DNA of 34,466 nucleotides from Bacteroidales bacterium. Lineage in GTDB: Bacteria > Bacteroidota > Bacteroidia > Bacteroidales > F082. The notes under the pieces were generated by a model. It was given only the letters and a program-made list of their open reading frames with translations, was not told the origin of the DNA and ran no database searches. The DNA is taken from positions 1 to 34,466 of the forward strand of contig JAKSMW010000004.1 of the NCBI GenBank assembly GCA_024400395.1. The letters are read 5' to 3'. This document shows positions 8,062-18,600 of the stretch, piece after piece. Both the position numbers and the translations under genes were made by a program. Within the stretch, counting starts at the first letter, position 1, and each line of letters starts with the position of its first letter.

Positions 8062-9045
8062 TCAAAATTTTTTCAACGCCGCGCAAATCTCGTCGCTGCT
8101 CAGTTCGTTCATGCATTTGAAATGTTTCTTCGGACAGTTCTTGTAGCCGAGTTTTGAACATGGACGGCACTTAAGTCCTTTGCATTCAATGATTTTTGAG
8201 AACTCCGGGTGTTGTGGGTCGTAAGGTGTCATGCCGAACTCAGGCACCGTGTTGCCCCACGTAGAGACGATGGGCTTGTGCAATGCGGCGGCGATATGCA
8301 TCATTCCGGTGTCGTTCGTCAAGACGGCTTTCGCCATTTTTATGATTGAAGCCGACTGTTCGAGATTAAGCATCCCGACGGGATTTCCGACGTTCTCACC
8401 GACCGCGTCGGCAATCTCTTTGGCACGTGTCATGTCTTCCGAACCGCCGAGAAGTATCACCGGCTCGTCGAGTTTCTCTATGACTTCAATGACTTTCTGT
8501 GTCGGAAGTACTTTCGTGTTATGGCTTCCGCCAATGACAACGGCATAAAACCCGTTACGGAACTCCTCAGGAAGGTCCGGCTCCTGCATCTGGTTCGTGT
8601 CGCTGATGTAAAACTCCAAGCCCTTGCCGTCGTTCTTGATGTCCAACGCCTCAACAGCCTCAAAATATCTGTCAACAATATGAACCTTCGGCAACTTGTT
8701 GATTTTGAATACAGTCAACAGCATCTTCTTGAAATCGAGCTTATGAAAACTATGGTGCTCGCACCTCAAAGCGCGGCAGATCGCCTTCGACCTGTGATTC
8801 TTCTGTAAATCAATGACATAATCGAAATTCTCTTTCTTCAACTCTCTGATTGTCTCCTTCAGTGAACCAGAAAACTCGTGGGTCTTATCGACGAAAGGGT
8901 TGGCGTGTGTTATGCCCGCGAATTTTTCTTTTATCAAATAATGCAACTCCAAATCGTCATCCATCTGCCATTTCAGACATCTTATTATCGGGGTAGTCAG
9001 GACAATGTCGCCTATCGAACTGAATCGTATTATCAGAATTTTCAT
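8062..9045 (-). CDS. Glycosyltransferase family 9 (heptosyltransferase-like)
   Basis: A 327-residue GT9 enzyme of the ADP-heptose:LPS heptosyltransferase type, likely building the lipid A core or another surface glycan at the inner face of the inner membrane. The N-terminus MKILIIRFSSIGDIVLTTP is the family hallmark. The nucleotide-sugar site DTGMMHIAAAL is near residue 242, and a cysteine-rich tail (CKGLKCRPCSK...CPKKHFKCM) is usual in Bacteroidetes members. The donor sugar cannot be read from sequence. Last gene of the six-gene minus-strand operon, 6 bp after the nucleotidase gene. Confidence 0.92.
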   Translation of the reverse strand: MKILIIRFSSIGDIVLTTPIIRCLKWQMDDDLELHYLIKEKFAGITHANPFVDKTHEFSGSLKETIRELKKENFDYVIDLQKNHRSKAICRALRCEHHSFHKLDFKKMLLTVFKINKLPKVHIVDRYFEAVEALDIKNDGKGLEFYISDTNQMQEPDLPEEFRNGFYAVVIGGSHNTKVLPTQKVIEVIEKLDEPVILLGGSEDMTRAKEIADAVGENVGNPVGMLNLEQSASIIKMAKAVLTNDTGMMHIAAALHKPIVSTWGNTVPEFGMTPYDPQHPEFSKIIECKGLKCRPCSKLGYKNCPKKHFKCMNELSSDEICAALKKF

Positions 9046-9051
9046 GTCGTT

Positions 9052-11892
9052 TTATTTTTCAATTAAACTTGCTTTATATCTGCTTACTCCTTGATAATCA
9101 AGTAAAGGGAAGTCTTTCAAGTATTTGAACTCCGCCTCGTTTGATTTGAAATCCAACGGTTTTGGGTCGATTCCTATGTCTCTCGCCCAAATCGCGATGT
9201 AACTGTTCATTGAAACAAAATACATTTTAGTGCGGTCAATGGGCTGGCCGTTTTCCAAACAGACTTTCGAATTGACGAAATGATAAACATTGTCGCTGCC
9301 AACGTAATATTCAATGGTGTAAGTGATTCCGGAGACATGACAAGGGAAACCATCATTTGTCGCTGCGAGGTTCAGGAATTCCTCTATCTGCTTGCCTGTC
9401 ATCTTCATCGTGAAAATGCCATTGTCAAACGGATCGAGATTCAAAACATCAATATATCTGAAATTGGTGCTCGTCATGCTGTCTAAACGCACGCCGCCGG
9501 GATTCTGTATCGCGATTTCGGTTTTTGCCATATAACGCTGCGCATCGGTCATGAAGGCGCCAAGTTCTTCCTTGTTCGACAACGGAAACTTCGACTGTCC
9601 GACAATTCTGTTGAACTCTGGGACGTGGCAAAAACCGTCAACTTTCTTTTTTATGTTTTCATCGACTTTCGTAATTTCCCTTAAATCAATGATTTGTGAA
9701 TGTTTATTGATAATCTCCCCGCCACAAATCTGTATCTTTGTCAGCGTTGTGAAATTTAAATCCCTCTTCGACTGGGTATATAACACGCCGCTTGGATATT
9801 GTTCAGTCAGCAAATGATGTGAATGACCGCCGATGATGAGGTCGAACTGCGGATAAATCCGAGCAAGAATTGAATCGACCTCGATGCCGCAATGGTCAAC
9901 GAGCACAAAGACATCGCAGCTGTCTTTAAGTGACAGATAGTCATTGATTTTCTGTATTGCGTCAACAAACCGCACATCTTTTATGCTGTCGCGATGCGCA
10001 CTCGGATAGCCGTAGTTCGATGTCTCAATCATCCCAAGGAAAATCACGCTAACGTCTTCACCTGTAATGTTTTTTGTAATTTTAACGTAAGGTTTTATCA
10101 TTCCTGAAATTTCAGGATAATCCGAGAAATCAGCATTGGCGCAGATGATTGGGAAATTTGTGTTTTTCACGAAATATTCAAGACCGTTTATGCTTCCGTC
10201 AAATTCGTGATTTCCTAACTCACTGACAGTGAACTTCAAATCATTCATCAAGGTTATCATCGGCAGATTCGGATGCGTCGGGTTTTTGTCGTTATAGACA
10301 TTGCCGGTTCTGTTGTCGCCCACGCTTACAAGCATCAAATCAGGATATATTTTGCGCAGACTGTCAACAACATACGCAAATTTCGGCATGTTTTCGATGT
10401 GGCCGTGCATGTCGTTGACGGAAAGAATAACGACATCCAAAGTGTCGATATTTCTTGCCTTAATTCTGTCAAGGCATTGATAACCAACAGTATCGTGCTG
10501 TTCAAAATATTCAATGGTCGCATCATAAATAAACGGACCGGTTGCCATCGCCTTCACACCTTGACTTTCCATAAATTGCATGGGATACTCGCTCATCGCG
10601 ACGGAATATTTCTTTTCCAAATCAATCGGTTCGCCGTTTTCGAGCATCACAACAGCATTTGAAAAATGTGGTTTCCTATATTCATCAAAAACATAGTCAA
10701 TGGAATATTTCAAACCGGAAACGTATGTCGGGCCGCGGTCGCTTGTCGAAAAACGATTTATGAAATCAACAATTTCCTCACCGCTCAACTCAATGATTTG
10801 CAATCTGTTATCAAACGGACTGAAGTCATAAACATCAACAACTCTTATTTCATCGCCTTCGTGACTTGTTTTCCTGATTGCGCCATAATTATGGAATGCG
10901 AGGTCGGTTTTCATGACCGAACGATACGAATCGGCGAGCAGACAGCCAATTCTATATCTGTTGTCAAGCGGAGTAGCCGTATATCCCAAAAATCCTGTCA
11001 GGTATTCGTTTTTGTAAAATTTATCTACACTTTTTTTGAGTCTTGTGTTTTCCGGAAGACCGTTTTCAAGTGATACGCTCTCCGCTGACTTTGAAACGAC
11101 TTTGCCGTCAACGACATTGATTTTCACGACATTGGCGTAATTCAAATAGGAGTCAGCCTGTGTGCAAAGCACGTTATCTCCTTTATATTCAATGTATTTA
11201 TGATGGGTATGACCGCCGATTATCACATCAAACTGCGGACAGTCTTCCGCTATCGGGTAATCGCCTCGCTCACCACAATGCGAAAGCAGGATGAACACAT
11301 CGCAGCTGTCAGCAAGATAGAGATAATCTTTGGCGGTTTCGTAAGGGTCAGTGAATTTGATGTTTTTGATGGATTTCAGTATTGCCGACGGATGCCCGTT
11401 ATTATATGTCTCCACAAGTCCGAGAATGCAAATTTTAACACCTTGATTGTCAATGAAATGATACGGTTTTATGTTTACTCCCGGCTCTTTTGAGAAATCG
11501 GCGTTCGCACAAATCATCGGAAATTTCGTGTTGTTTTGAAAATCAACCAACCCGTCAATGCCTTTGTCAAATTCATGGTTGCCGACCGCAGAGAGGTCGA
11601 ACCCGATTTCATTCATCAGTTTAATCATCGGATAATTGGAATGATTTGGATAGAAATCGTTGTAAGAATTGCCGGTTCTGTTATCTCCTGCACTGAATAT
11701 CAACAGATTAGGATACAATTCGCGCAGACTGTCGGCAACGAAGCCAAGCCGCGGCATCCGTTCAATATGACCGTGCATGTCGTTAACCGAAAGAATGACA
11801 ATCTCTTTGGATCCATTATTCGATGAAGGTTTGTTGGCTGCGCATGAAACCAACAACAAACTGATAATCAGTACATTAAGTATCTTTTTCAT
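9052..11892 (-). CDS. Lipoprotein with two tandem 5'-nucleotidase modules
   Basis: A 946-residue lipoprotein; the signal MKKILNVLIISLLLVSC has a lipobox cysteine at residue 17. The chain contains two complete copies of a 5'-nucleotidase/2',3'-cyclic phosphodiesterase (UshA type), each with a metallophosphatase domain and a C-terminal substrate domain. Copy 1 (about 30-487) shows NDMHGH, GDNRTGN, GNHEFD, SHCGE and GGHTHH. Copy 2 (about 490-946) shows NDMHGH, GDNRTGN, GNHEFD, DHCGI and GGHSHH. The C-terminal domains share NYGAIR/NPGGVR and PFDN. All metal ligands seem present in both, so both may be active in hydrolysing extracytoplasmic nucleotides. The start overlaps the dihydrouridine synthase stop (ATGA). 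Confidence 0.92.
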   Translation of the reverse strand: MKKILNVLIISLLLVSCAANKPSSNNGSKEIVILSVNDMHGHIERMPRLGFVADSLRELYPNLLIFSAGDNRTGNSYNDFYPNHSNYPMIKLMNEIGFDLSAVGNHEFDKGIDGLVDFQNNTKFPMICANADFSKEPGVNIKPYHFIDNQGVKICILGLVETYNNGHPSAILKSIKNIKFTDPYETAKDYLYLADSCDVFILLSHCGERGDYPIAEDCPQFDVIIGGHTHHKYIEYKGDNVLCTQADSYLNYANVVKINVVDGKVVSKSAESVSLENGLPENTRLKKSVDKFYKNEYLTGFLGYTATPLDNRYRIGCLLADSYRSVMKTDLAFHNYGAIRKTSHEGDEIRVVDVYDFSPFDNRLQIIELSGEEIVDFINRFSTSDRGPTYVSGLKYSIDYVFDEYRKPHFSNAVVMLENGEPIDLEKKYSVAMSEYPMQFMESQGVKAMATGPFIYDATIEYFEQHDTVGYQCLDRIKARNIDTLDVVILSVNDMHGHIENMPKFAYVVDSLRKIYPDLMLVSVGDNRTGNVYNDKNPTHPNLPMITLMNDLKFTVSELGNHEFDGSINGLEYFVKNTNFPIICANADFSDYPEISGMIKPYVKITKNITGEDVSVIFLGMIETSNYGYPSAHRDSIKDVRFVDAIQKINDYLSLKDSCDVFVLVDHCGIEVDSILARIYPQFDLIIGGHSHHLLTEQYPSGVLYTQSKRDLNFTTLTKIQICGGEIINKHSQIIDLREITKVDENIKKKVDGFCHVPEFNRIVGQSKFPLSNKEELGAFMTDAQRYMAKTEIAIQNPGGVRLDSMTSTNFRYIDVLNLDPFDNGIFTMKMTGKQIEEFLNLAATNDGFPCHVSGITYTIEYYVGSDNVYHFVNSKVCLENGQPIDRTKMYFVSMNSYIAIWARDIGIDPKPLDFKSNEAEFKYLKDFPLLDYQGVSRYKASLIEK

Positions 11893-12845
11893 ATTATTAC
11901 TTTATATTCGTTAAATATCTTTTCAATAGAGTTTTCGTATTCGTCTAAATGATTGACTTTCTTTACGTTACGCCAGACATTCTGCGGATCATCGAAGATG
12001 TTCATCATGTATTTCCACAGTTCCTTCATGCTGCCGATGATTTTCGGGCTGCCGCCGGCATGATGAAGTCTTTCAACATAAAGACTGACGACAAAATTAT
12101 GAAGTCGTGTCTGTCTATCTTTTTGATTGTCATTGATTTGCTTGATGTCTTCGGCCAAAAACGGATTTGTCAGCAGTCCGCGACCCAACATCGTATGATT
12201 GTTGTTTGTAGAAATATTTTCTACAACCGATTTGTATTTTTCGACTGTATAAATATCCCCGTTATAAATCAAAGGTTTGTTAATCAACGGAATAAGCTCT
12301 TTGAACTTTTCGAGCGACGCTTCTCCTGTGTACATCTGTTTTCCGATACGCGGATGAATTATTATCTCGCTGAAAGGCAACGAGTTAAATGTTTCAATAA
12401 ATTTAAAAATCTCGTCAGGGTTGTAATAACCGAGTCGGCATTTGATGCTGAATTTTATTCCGTTGATGTTATTGTAGATTTCCTCAAGCATCGCGATTGT
12501 CCGATTCGGGTCCGCCATAAGTCCGCAGCCGCGAGTCTTGTTGGCGACACGTGGGAAAGGACAGCCCATATTTAAGTTAAATTCGGGATAACCCATTGAT
12601 TTGCATTGATTTGCAAATCTTATGATTTCTTCGGCGTTATTGCTTAAAATCTGCGGTACCATGATGTTCACGTCGTTAAATCTCGGATCTATCTCATCGC
12701 TTCTCAAGCTTTTTGAATTGTCTTTTTGTATTCCCGTGAAAAACGGAGTGTAATACTTGTCAATGCCGCCGAAATGTTTCATGAACATGTTGCGGTAAAC
12801 CACATCGGTGATTCCTTGAAACGGTGCCAAACTTAACATGTTCAT
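11889..12845 (-). CDS. tRNA-dihydrouridine synthase
   Basis: A 318-residue flavoenzyme that reduces uridines in the D loop of tRNA using NADPH and FMN. Visible signatures: the N-terminal barrel start LAPFQGITDVVYR, the catalytic region NMGCPFPRV (Cys95), IKCRLGY near 157, and HPRIGKQMYTG, whose histidine and following residues contact FMN and RNA. It is more divergent than E. coli DusA/B/C, so the exact target position is left open. Both ends overlap neighbours by 4 bp (ATGA with lnt upstream and the nucleotidase downstream), so it is translated as part of the operon. Confidence 0.92.
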   Translation of the reverse strand: MNMLSLAPFQGITDVVYRNMFMKHFGGIDKYYTPFFTGIQKDNSKSLRSDEIDPRFNDVNIMVPQILSNNAEEIIRFANQCKSMGYPEFNLNMGCPFPRVANKTRGCGLMADPNRTIAMLEEIYNNINGIKFSIKCRLGYYNPDEIFKFIETFNSLPFSEIIIHPRIGKQMYTGEASLEKFKELIPLINKPLIYNGDIYTVEKYKSVVENISTNNNHTMLGRGLLTNPFLAEDIKQINDNQKDRQTRLHNFVVSLYVERLHHAGGSPKIIGSMKELWKYMMNIFDDPQNVWRNVKKVNHLDEYENSIEKIFNEYKVII

Positions 12846-14488
12846 TTTCTTTTAGTTATAATCCTGACAAATGTCAAGGCAAACAATAATGCCGTCAAGA
12901 AGACCGACACCTTATATATATAGTCGCCGTAACGGACGTAGAAAGTCTGTTTGTCGTTGGTTTTGATTGTGTTACGCAAGGCGGTCTGCTCCCAGTATTT
13001 TGTTTTTTCAACAATATCGCCTCGTTGATTGATGAATGCTGAAATGCCAGTGTTGGCGGAGCGGGCGATGCTTCTTCGCGTCTCAATGGCACGCAGACTT
13101 GAAAATTCAAGATGCTGTCTGTGACCGGGCGTGTTGCCCCACCATCCGTCGTTGGTGATGACGAAAAGCATATCGGCACCTTTTTTCACAAATTCGGTGA
13201 CATATCCACCGAATGCTGACTCATAACAAATCAATGTTCCAACTTTATGATTATCAAACGATAACACACGAACTTCGGCATCTTTTTTCAATGTTCCGCT
13301 TGTCCCGCCGAGGTCGATGGCCATATTCGCCAATGGTCTGATGAACCACCATGACGGAATCGCCTCTACGCCAGGTGTCAATTTTGATTTGTGGTAGAGC
13401 TGTATGCTGTCGGTTGTGATGAGCGCAGACGTGTTATAAGCGTAATAATATTGGTCGGCATCATAGAATTTTCGTGCGGCGAAATCATTCTCTTCACCTT
13501 TCGGAACCATCCCGTAAGGTCCGAGCCCGATTACATAACATGTTTGCGGGAAATATTCTACAATGCTGCGTAACCTATTGATAGAGTAGTAGTTATCAAT
13601 GTTTTCAAGCCAGATGTTTTCTTGTATCGCCGATTCCGGACTGACCACAAATCGGGTGTTTTCGGTAATCATCGGAATGGCAACCTTGAGATTTCTGTCC
13701 AAAATCTGTTCTGGTGTCAAGGTGAACTCCTCCGAATACGGGTCGAGGTTCGGCTGAACCACCACAACCTCAATGTCATCGCCTGTCTCTTGGTATATAA
13801 AATAAAGTATCTTGCTGATAATTAACGGAATAAAGATGACGGCCAATATTATAATAAGTTTTTTCCTGAATTGCGACTGCAATGTGTCAGCTTCAGGATT
13901 GCGGCCTTTTTCATTTTTGACAAACAGAATTTCGTGATTTTGAAATGAAAACTTTAAAATCTTGTAAATCAATATGTTTATCACCAAAACCCAAGCTGTC
14001 CCGCCCGCGCTGCCTGTCCATTCGTACCATTGAACCCACGTGTAATAATGTGAAAAAACGTTGCCGAGGTTGAGCCACGGCCAGTTCAGTTGCCAGTTAA
14101 GATGCAGGAATTCAAACGCTAACACGAAGATTATCAATATATAATAACCTTTTTTGTTGTCGTATAATTTTGTTTTCACAAAATGATAAGCCTCGAAAAC
14201 CGTCGTCATGAAAATGCTGTTGAGCAGGATCATCCCGATGGTGCCGGCGGCTGTCGTTTTCCACACCCACCACGTTGTCAATGCGTTCCATGTCACGAAA
14301 GTGATGAAGGAAAGCAGGAGAACATTGCCTTTTTCGGGGTTTTCCTTGTCGCCGATACGGTCTTGAAGATAAATCAAAGGGATGAAAGCGACAAACGCCA
14401 AAGGTGCGAACCCTCTTGTGGGCCACGCTGCGGCAATCAGAAGCCCGCTCAAAAACGCCAATCCTATTTTTGTTTTCGTCTTCATCAT
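12842..14488 (-). CDS. lnt: Apolipoprotein N-acyltransferase
   Basis: A 548-residue inner-membrane enzyme that adds the third acyl chain to lipoproteins. The N-terminal 230 residues hold several membrane helices, followed by a nitrilase-like periplasmic domain and a last helix at 524-543. The catalytic triad can be placed at E285 (VSPESAI), K367 (YHKSKLTP) and C421 (LICYESAF). The segment NDGWWGNTPGHRQHL (446-460) is typical of Lnt. The start overlaps the holB stop (ATGA). Two adjacent ATG codons exist (14488 and 14485); the first fits the coupling. Confidence 0.95.
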   Translation of the reverse strand: MMKTKTKIGLAFLSGLLIAAAWPTRGFAPLAFVAFIPLIYLQDRIGDKENPEKGNVLLLSFITFVTWNALTTWWVWKTTAAGTIGMILLNSIFMTTVFEAYHFVKTKLYDNKKGYYILIIFVLAFEFLHLNWQLNWPWLNLGNVFSHYYTWVQWYEWTGSAGGTAWVLVINILIYKILKFSFQNHEILFVKNEKGRNPEADTLQSQFRKKLIIILAVIFIPLIISKILYFIYQETGDDIEVVVVQPNLDPYSEEFTLTPEQILDRNLKVAIPMITENTRFVVSPESAIQENIWLENIDNYYSINRLRSIVEYFPQTCYVIGLGPYGMVPKGEENDFAARKFYDADQYYYAYNTSALITTDSIQLYHKSKLTPGVEAIPSWWFIRPLANMAIDLGGTSGTLKKDAEVRVLSFDNHKVGTLICYESAFGGYVTEFVKKGADMLFVITNDGWWGNTPGHRQHLEFSSLRAIETRRSIARSANTGISAFINQRGDIVEKTKYWEQTALRNTIKTNDKQTFYVRYGDYIYKVSVFLTALLFALTFVRIITKRK

Positions 14489-15621
14489 TTGACTCTCAAT
14501 AACTTAGTGATTTTAAAACTGTTATCCGTAAAAATGATGGATGCGTTGCCGTTGCGCTCAATCTGGTTGATGCTTTCTTCAAAGAGGGTGCAAATCTGCT
14601 CTACGTTCTTCATATTAATGAAAGGTGCGAAATTTTTGGTGAAGTTTTTCTCGTCTGTCGGAAGCAAAACTTCATCTGACATATTATTGTTGAATAACAA
14701 CGAGTTATGGAAAATGTTAAGTCCGTATTCAAGAAATTCCTTCTGTTTCTCGCGTCCGAGCGGCTTTATGTCGTTGGCCACGAGGTCGATGAGTTCAGGC
14801 ACTGCGCCTTTGAAACAATAACGCATCCATTTCTGGAATATGTTCGCGTAAAGTTTTTCGTCCTCCTTGTCGTTGACGTAATGTTGTGCCAACAGCCAGT
14901 TTCCGTCAGCGAGTGCGGACGCATCGTAAGCCTCCTGCGAGGAACACGCAAACTTCTGAATAAGAGCGTCTTGCAGTTCCGGCATGTCAAGTTTCGGCAC
15001 TTTCACGAGCATACAGCGCGAACGAATTGTAGTAAGCAGTTCCTCTTGGTTTTCGGCGATCAAGATGAAAAGCGTTTTCTCCGGCGGCTCTTCGATGAGT
15101 TTCAGTAACTTATTGGCACACTGCACGTTAAGTTTTTCCGCCATCCAGATGATTGCGACTTTGTATTCGCTTTCGTAGGCTTTGAAACTCAGTTTTCTTA
15201 AAATCGTAGCGGCGTCGCGCACGTTGATGACACCTTGCTTGTTTTCGATGTCGAGTTTGTTAAACCAATCCGAAAGGTCGGCATAACCTTGACAATCAGT
15301 GAGATAACTGCGCCAGTCAGAGATGAACAAATCCGATTCGGGATTTTGTTTCACTTCTTTGTTGGTGGCGGTGGGGAACACGAAGTGCAGGTCGGGATGC
15401 GTCAGCGACATATATTTTCTGCACGACGGGCAAGTGCCGCAACTGTCTGTTTCTGAACGGTTTGTGCAGTTGATATATTGTGCGTAAGCCAACGCCAAAG
15501 GCAGTTTGCCGCTGCCTTCAGGGCCGATGAAGAGCTGTGCGTGCGACACACGGCTCTCCCTCACGCTCTGTATCAGGCGTTTTTTCAGTTCTTCATGTCC
15601 TATAATCTCTGAAAACAACAT
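14485..15621 (-). CDS. holB: DNA polymerase III subunit delta'
   Basis: A 378-residue clamp-loader subunit that helps load the sliding clamp at replication forks. The sequence shows the delta' N-terminus IGHEELKKRLIQSV, SHAQLFIGPEGSGK (Walker A-like, residues 33-39), the zinc-binding cysteines C52, C61, C64 and C67, and the sensor region VQCANKLLKLIEEPP followed by RSRC. Length is normal. The ATG shares one base with the stop of the secreted protease gene (TAATG), which makes this essential gene translationally coupled to an exported protease, an unusual arrangement. Confidence 0.94.
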   Translation of the reverse strand: MLFSEIIGHEELKKRLIQSVRESRVSHAQLFIGPEGSGKLPLALAYAQYINCTNRSETDSCGTCPSCRKYMSLTHPDLHFVFPTATNKEVKQNPESDLFISDWRSYLTDCQGYADLSDWFNKLDIENKQGVINVRDAATILRKLSFKAYESEYKVAIIWMAEKLNVQCANKLLKLIEEPPEKTLFILIAENQEELLTTIRSRCMLVKVPKLDMPELQDALIQKFACSSQEAYDASALADGNWLLAQHYVNDKEDEKLYANIFQKWMRYCFKGAVPELIDLVANDIKPLGREKQKEFLEYGLNIFHNSLLFNNNMSDEVLLPTDEKNFTKNFAPFINMKNVEQICTLFEESINQIERNGNASIIFTDNSFKITKLLRVK

Positions 15622-18600
15622 TATTTCTTGACGAATTTTGTTACGACAGAATTGTTTTTGCTGTCAATTATTTTAACGAAATAAATGCCGCTTGTCAACT
15701 CTGAAATGTTGATATTCAATTCGTTGGCATCAGTTTCCTGTGAATATAACTTCATTCCGACTGTGTTGAAAATCTCAACGGTTTGAATGTCATCTGATTT
15801 TACGATGATGTTTTCTCTCGCCGGATTAGGATATATGGCAATGTTATCGTCGTAAGTGATTGATTCAACGTCAGTTATTGTGGTGTTTCCAGGGAATGTG
15901 ATGTCGTCAATCCAGCAGGCGTTGATTTCGCTGAGACCAGACGGACTGGTGTCGTAACGCCATTCAAGGATATGGTTTCCTGATTTCACTTCAAATTCAG
16001 CGAAAGTCCAGTCATTTTCGCCGGACCATCTTTCCTGAATCTGATTGTCGATATAGAAAACGAGGAAGTCTTTTCTCAATTCTGTTGAAGTCTTGAAGAA
16101 GAAAGATATTGTGCCGTCTGTCGTATTCATCATTTCAACTATGAGAGATGAGATCTCATCATTGTCGATTTCGCCGCTTTGAACGCTGTAAATTCCTGTA
16201 TGTGATTCATTATCAGTGACAAACCATCTTTCATCTCCTGAATGTTCCCATTTTAGATGAGATAAATCGCCGGTCTCAAAGTTCTCTTTGACGCATCCGA
16301 CGGTGAAAATGAAATGTTTTTCGTATGCGTATTGACCGGTTTTCGCTTTGAACTTAAGGTCAACGGTGGTGCCGTCGGGCGTTTCGTCGGAGATAATCAT
16401 GTCGAGACTCTGTTCAAAGGTCCCGTTGACTTCAACGTCGCCGAACACCACGTCATTTTCGGTGTAAGTGATGTATGGATTTTCCTCGCATCCGTGAAGA
16501 TATGAAGCCACGGCTGTCTTGTGGCCGATATTTCTGCCAGCTACGCTTACCCTGTAAATTTCGCCAGGTTCAATGAAGTCATTGCCGTTTCCAGATACCT
16601 CTTCATAAGTTATATTATTGATAATCAACTGTGGAGCCATTGCCCTGTAGAGAATTTCATCACTCCATACATTTGTGCCGTCGGTGCTTTCCATGACGAA
16701 ATTGACGTATGTCCCATCCGGGATGTTGCCCGAAATGCCGATTTCAAATGCGTTTTCAACAGAAACCGTCTCGTTTGCGTTGACACTTCCGACATTGGAT
16801 GTTGAATTCAAAATCTCAACATATTCTGATTCTGTTGACAATGTTGAAGTTACGCCGTTGACATTTACATTTCCGATGTTTTTGAAATCAACGCTCATCG
16901 AAATTGAGTCGGCGTAATGAAATTCATCGCTCAATTCGATGTTTTCAGGGATGATGTAAGCGGTGCTGTTGTTGATACCTAAAATGTTGATTGTCTGAGG
17001 ATAAGCATTCGGACCTGTGACGATGAGCTGCATTTCTCCGACTACATTAAGCGGTTCGCTGAATTGCAATTCGGCGATGCCGTTTTCGTCTGTCATACCG
17101 AAAGCGAGAAGTTCGCCATCGTGGAAGATGCTGCAACGGAAGTTATTTTGTGCTTCGCCTATCTTATTGATTGTCACGGTTGTTTCCGTTGTTCCTTGTG
17201 CCAATGCCGATTCGTATCTCAATTCCGGGACAAACGGTTCATCGAGCCAGGGGCAGATTGCCACGTCGCCCATGATGTTCAATGCCCAGAAACTCCAAAT
17301 CATGTACGGGTCAGGACCATAATAGCCCATATTAATATAGGGTGCGACGGTGTTTTTCATCTCAACGAAGGCCGTGCCGATGTACGGAACTCTGTCGTTG
17401 TAATATGCGTCGATGAACTCGCGGTGGAGGTGAGCCGCCGGGCCGTCGCCCCAAGGTGCGTACCAGCCGTAGCGTGAATTGCCGGTCGTGGCCACGAAAC
17501 CGGTTGAGACAACGGTCATCTTCTCGAGTATGCAGCCGTGCGAGAAGTCGCCGCAGATGCAGCCGTGCGAATGGAAGAAGTTGTAGTTGTGCGTCACGCC
17601 GTCGAGTTTGTTGAAGGTGCCGTCGGTGATGCCGCTTGCATACCAGCCGGCAACGTAGTCAGTGTTGGCGTGCCCGACGTGATGGACGTAACCGCCGCCG
17701 TAGTTGTTGATGGCATTTCTGAAGATGCTACCGCTCCAGCCGGTCTCGCCGTCAGCATAGACCTTGTGGAAATTGTAAGTCTCTGGAATGCCGACAGTGG
17801 TATAGTCGAAATCGCTGCTGCCGCCGATGAGTCGGTCGAGGTCGGTGCTGCCGTAATAGCCGTCACCGAGATGTTCGGCACCGAGAATGACATCATGGAA
17901 CTCACCCAAGACAGGGTCGCTCTGATATGTAAATGTCTTGTGCAACAAGTTGTTAAGCTGTTCTTCGTTGTTGAAACACAAACGCCCGATGCCTATTTCA
18001 GGCATATAGTCGCTCTCTCCGATTTCGCCCCAGACACCGTTGCTGTTGGCGTCCCAGTCAACGTCGAAGCAGGCGAAATACATGTCGGCGGGGATATTGT
18101 CCTGGTCTTCGTCGGAGACATAGACATACAAACCGCGGAACGGCACAAGCGCGACGTCACCGCCGAGCAGAACCATCATAAAGCCTTCATTCTCATACTC
18201 TTGCTTTATGTAATTAAACATCTTCTCCTGGTCGTCACGACCGCTGTTGTCGGCCAAGATGTCTTCCAACGCCGCAACGCGCGTGCGAAGGCCGCGTGCC
18301 TCATAGAAGGTGACATATTCGTCGAAATGCGACACCCACTCCGCCGGCGTGATGACGAGAAGCTCGTAGCCCGGAATCGACCGCCCGCGTGTGCAATATT
18401 GGTCGATGGCTTCGGGATTCTGTGCCAGCCTCTCAACCTTGCCTTTTATCTCAGGTGTCGCCCAAAGAAGACTGCTCTTGTCTGACTTTGAGGCTGTTAC
18501 GTTGACTTTGACTGTCGCCGTCTTTGCGTATGAGACTTTTCCCGTTGCCGGAATATATCTCACCGGAGTGAACGAAACCGTCGCGAATGAGTAACCGTTC

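Noticed and set aside
17538-18485. Long plus-strand ORF opposite the C25 protease
   Set aside because: It is a GC-rich antisense shadow with low-complexity Val/Ala-rich protein and no promoter; the minus-strand frame has clear domains.
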